From positions 594,556-658,555 of the forward strand of contig CM035416.1 of assembly GCA_020310875.1 (NCBI GenBank): a stretch of 64,000 nucleotides of DNA, written 5' to 3'. Origin of the DNA: Ceratopteris richardii. Its lineage: Eukaryota; Streptophyta; Polypodiopsida; Polypodiales; Pteridaceae. Shown piece by piece: positions 62,357 to 64,000 of this stretch. The notes under the pieces were generated by a model that saw nothing but the letters and a program-made list of their open reading frames with translations, was not told where the DNA came from and did not search any database. Position numbers and translations under genes: made by a program. How positions within the stretch are numbered: position 1 is the first letter of the stretch; the number at the start of each line of letters is the position of its first letter.

Positions 62357-63288
62357 GGTCTATACTTCCTTGACGTTCTTTGGCCTAGGTAACTCGGCTA
62401 TGGCTCTTACTTTCTCCTCATCGGTGGATATGCCATTCTTTGACACTATGTGGCCTAAAATCTTACCTTGCCTGACCATGAAAACGCACTTTTCTGGGTT
62501 TAGGCAGACTTGATATTCTCTACATTTGTCAAAGATTTGTCTCAGTTCAGGAATATGGGTTTGTCTGATGTTGGAATGAGCACAAAGATCATCAACATAG
62601 AATTCTAAATTCTTCCTCAGGAACTCCTTAAATACATGCCACATCAGCCTCTGGAAGGTTGCTGGTGCATTGGTAAGCCCAAATGGCATTACTCTAAAGG
62701 CAAATATGCCCCATTCAGTGGCAAAAGCCGTCTTATGCTGATCTTCCGGAGCTATGGCTACTTGATTGTAGCCCGAAAATCCATCGAGGAAGCTGTACAC
62801 TTCTTTGCCTGCTACTCTTTCTAAGAGATGCTCTGTAATAGGAAGCGGATAGTTATCTCGAATTGTGGCTGCATTAACCTTCTTCAAGTTAATGCACACA
62901 CGCAGCTTTCCATTTTTCTTGGGCACCACTACGATGGGGGATACCCACTCAGTGTGCTCAATTTCATAGATGAATCCAGCTTCTACCAGTCTATCTATCT
63001 CCTCTTTGATCTTAGCAGCGTAGTTATCATTATATGTATATGGCTTTTGCTTAGAGGGCCTAGCATCTGAGGTCATGGGGATAGTGTGTGAGCATATGTC
63101 TGGATCAACACCCTTCAAATCCTTGTAACTCCAAGCGAATACATCTCTGTATTCTCTTAGCAAGGCTATCAATTCTTGCTCTTCTTCTTCCGTCAGGTCA
63201 TGGCCTATGTAAGTGCATCTCTCTTCTCCCTCTTCCATGGCTACCACTATTTTCTTGGTGGTTTCTTTGTTATCATAGGCCTCTCCCG
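62357..63288 (-). pseudogene. Element B reverse transcriptase
   Basis: The minus strand from SGEAYDNKETTKKIVVAMEE (about 63288) encodes the linker and RT: WVSPIVVVPKKNGKLRVC, FLDGFSGYNQVAIAPEDQHK, MPFGLTNAPATFQRLM and EFYVDDLCAHS. It then runs to FMVRQGKILGHIVSKNGIST and NVKEV before the TAG stop. The catalytic YVDD is intact. Upstream protein (protease 1, Gag) is absent: the codons before SGEAYDNK are leader sequence, so this copy has an internal deletion of about 7 kb by comparison with C. Confidence 0.93.
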
Positions 63289-63639
63289 ATTTTTGGTACT
63301 TGCACAAGTTGCTGGAGATGATGATACAACCAAAACCTATAAGAAATGCTCAAAAAAACACAAAAAAAGAATGCACAATAGCTCTCTCTCGCTCTCTCTC
63401 ACAAGTGAAATGAGGGGAATGAGGTGGGGGAGGTGATATGACCAAAAGATTGAAAATTTTGCGAAGGTGGAGATGGAGGTGGGAGATGGTGAGGATGATG
63501 ATGGTGATGATGATGGTGAAGAAATTAAGAAAATTTAATGAAAAGTAAGGAAAATATATATGACTCTTATGTCTCAACTCTACATCTTACCATCACATGC
63601 TCGTCCTCAAAGCTCTCTCCACAACAGCGCCAAATTTGG
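63289..63639 (-). other. Element B leader and primer-site relic
   Basis: The minus strand from the primer-site relic TGGCGCTGTTGTGGAG (63632-63617) goes through the ATCATCATCACC-type leader (63530-63470) and the TCACTTGTGAGAGAGAGC block to a splice-donor-like GTGCAAGTACC at about 63306-63296. There it is fused to RT. It resembles the leader of element A more than that of C. Confidence 0.7.
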
Positions 63640-63860
63640 TGTCACTCTAGCACAATGGCAAGTACCAACATGAAGAGATCCACCTCATAAATATCAATCC
63701 GTGGAGACATGAGGACTAGTATGACGACTATGAGCAAGTGAAGGCACAAGTGCATGAGTGAGAAGCACACCCCCTCCCTCTTGCATTTGTCATCCCTAAT
63801 AGATCCTTGGTGTAGGGATTGATTGATGTAGTTATGCAAGAGATCCTGGGAAAGGGTATT
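63640..63860 (-). pseudogene. Fused element end: third-ORF C-terminus joined to a truncated LTR
   Basis: In minus-strand order, LLHNYINQSLHQGSIRDDKC (about 63845-63785) matches the third-ORF C-terminus (VEYYIQ...QGSVRDD), and a purine run GAGGGAGGGGG follows (63782-63772). It is joined directly to the U5 end of an LTR (63770-63640, ending GAGTGACA). The U3 and promoter are missing. So one element's 3' end runs straight into the LTR remnant and primer site of the next, as in tandem elements that share an LTR. Confidence 0.65.
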
Positions 63861-63990
63861 TTCGGCAATCATTAAGCCTCGTGCTTAATGATTGCCGAAA
63901 GGGTATTTTCGGCAATCATTAAGCCTCGTGCAAGAGATCCTGGGAAAGGGTATTTTCGGCAATCATTAAGCCTCGTACCTTAATTGCATT
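63841..63990. repeat. Short tandem repeat with an 18-bp perfect hairpin
   Basis: GGGTATTTTCGGCAATCATT and the following AAGCCTCGT occur three times (from about 63854, 63901 and 63948). Between the first and second, arms 63860-63877 and 63883-63900 (TTTCGGCAATCATTAAGC and its exact complement) pair around the 5-base loop CTCGT. No gene is seen. Confidence 0.85.
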
Positions 63991-64000
63991 GCAAGTTCAA

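Larger units (their letters stand above)
35034..63770 (-). mobile_element. Ty3/gypsy element B carrying the third ORF, split by element C
   Basis: Right to left: a truncated 5' LTR (63770-63640), primer site relic, leader (to about 63289), then directly RT (63288), RNase H, H2C2 fingers, the insertion of element C (42463-61053), integrase core, retropepsin 2, tail, third ORF (39947-35553), polypurine tract (35681-35668) and 3' LTR (35667-35034). Gag and protease 1 are missing because leader and RT are fused near 63288. Removing C at its GTTTC duplication restores a continuous integrase zinc finger. Two in-frame stops remain in pol. Confidence 0.88.

Noticed and set aside
1..64000. Host protein-coding genes
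   Set aside because: Every long open frame traced to gag, pol, the third ORF or their shadows. I found no exon-intron gene or host domain.

Overview
The window is plant nuclear DNA made almost entirely of nested LTR retrotransposons; I found no host protein gene, tRNA gene or intact rRNA gene. The evidence for a plant is Ty1/copia elements with an initiator-Met primer site (TGGTATCAGAGC), Ty3/gypsy elements primed by tRNA-Asp (TGGCGCCGTTGCCGGGG, the primer used by plant Athila/Tat-type elements), and the layered nesting typical of a large, repeat-rich vascular plant genome. I cannot name the species.

Layout, left to right. 1-10297: gypsy element A (minus), interrupted at 4556-7890 by half of a copia element and a 5S-rRNA-like repeat. 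10298-17810: decayed gypsy element D (plus), broken by an LTR-leader fragment, E (minus, about 10660-11957). 17811-19333: gag fragment F (minus). 19455-20567: two LTRs head to head. 19933-32613: gypsy element G (minus), split by an almost complete copia element (21837-28883, target-site duplication GTTTT) that itself holds a gypsy solo LTR (26429-27088, duplication CCAAA), and by a second copia fragment (30956-31990). 32614-35033: 3' end of another element, H. 35034-63770: gypsy element B (minus). Inside its integrase gene sits the complete 18.6-kb gypsy element C (plus, 42463-61053, duplication GTTTC), whose gag holds a foreign solo LTR (45634-46525, duplication CCAGT). 63771-64000: a fused element end and a short hairpin repeat.

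The notable system is the gypsy family itself (A, B, C, D, G are relatives). Put together from the copies, its order is: LTR; tRNA-Asp primer site; a long leader with an array of 16-bp palindromes; Gag with several CX2CX3HX4C zinc knuckles; retropepsin 1; reverse transcriptase; RNase H; two tandem H2C2 zinc fingers; a DDE integrase core; a second retropepsin-like domain; a basic tail with repeated WVPK motifs; a conserved splice-acceptor-like site; a giant third ORF (about 1365-1464 codons) of no family I recognise; polypurine tract; LTR. The duplicated H2C2 finger, the second protease after integrase and the third ORF each recur in two or more independent copies, so they are family traits and not accidents of one copy. 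D and G carry a shorter, non-coding version in place of the third ORF.

In C the pol ORF and third ORF are open, but Gag and the Gag-Pol junction carry four stop codons and the solo LTR. B has an open third ORF but has lost gag and protease 1. No copy in the window looks autonomous. All element joins were made by eye from translated similarity, so boundaries without a target-site duplication are approximate to some tens of bases.
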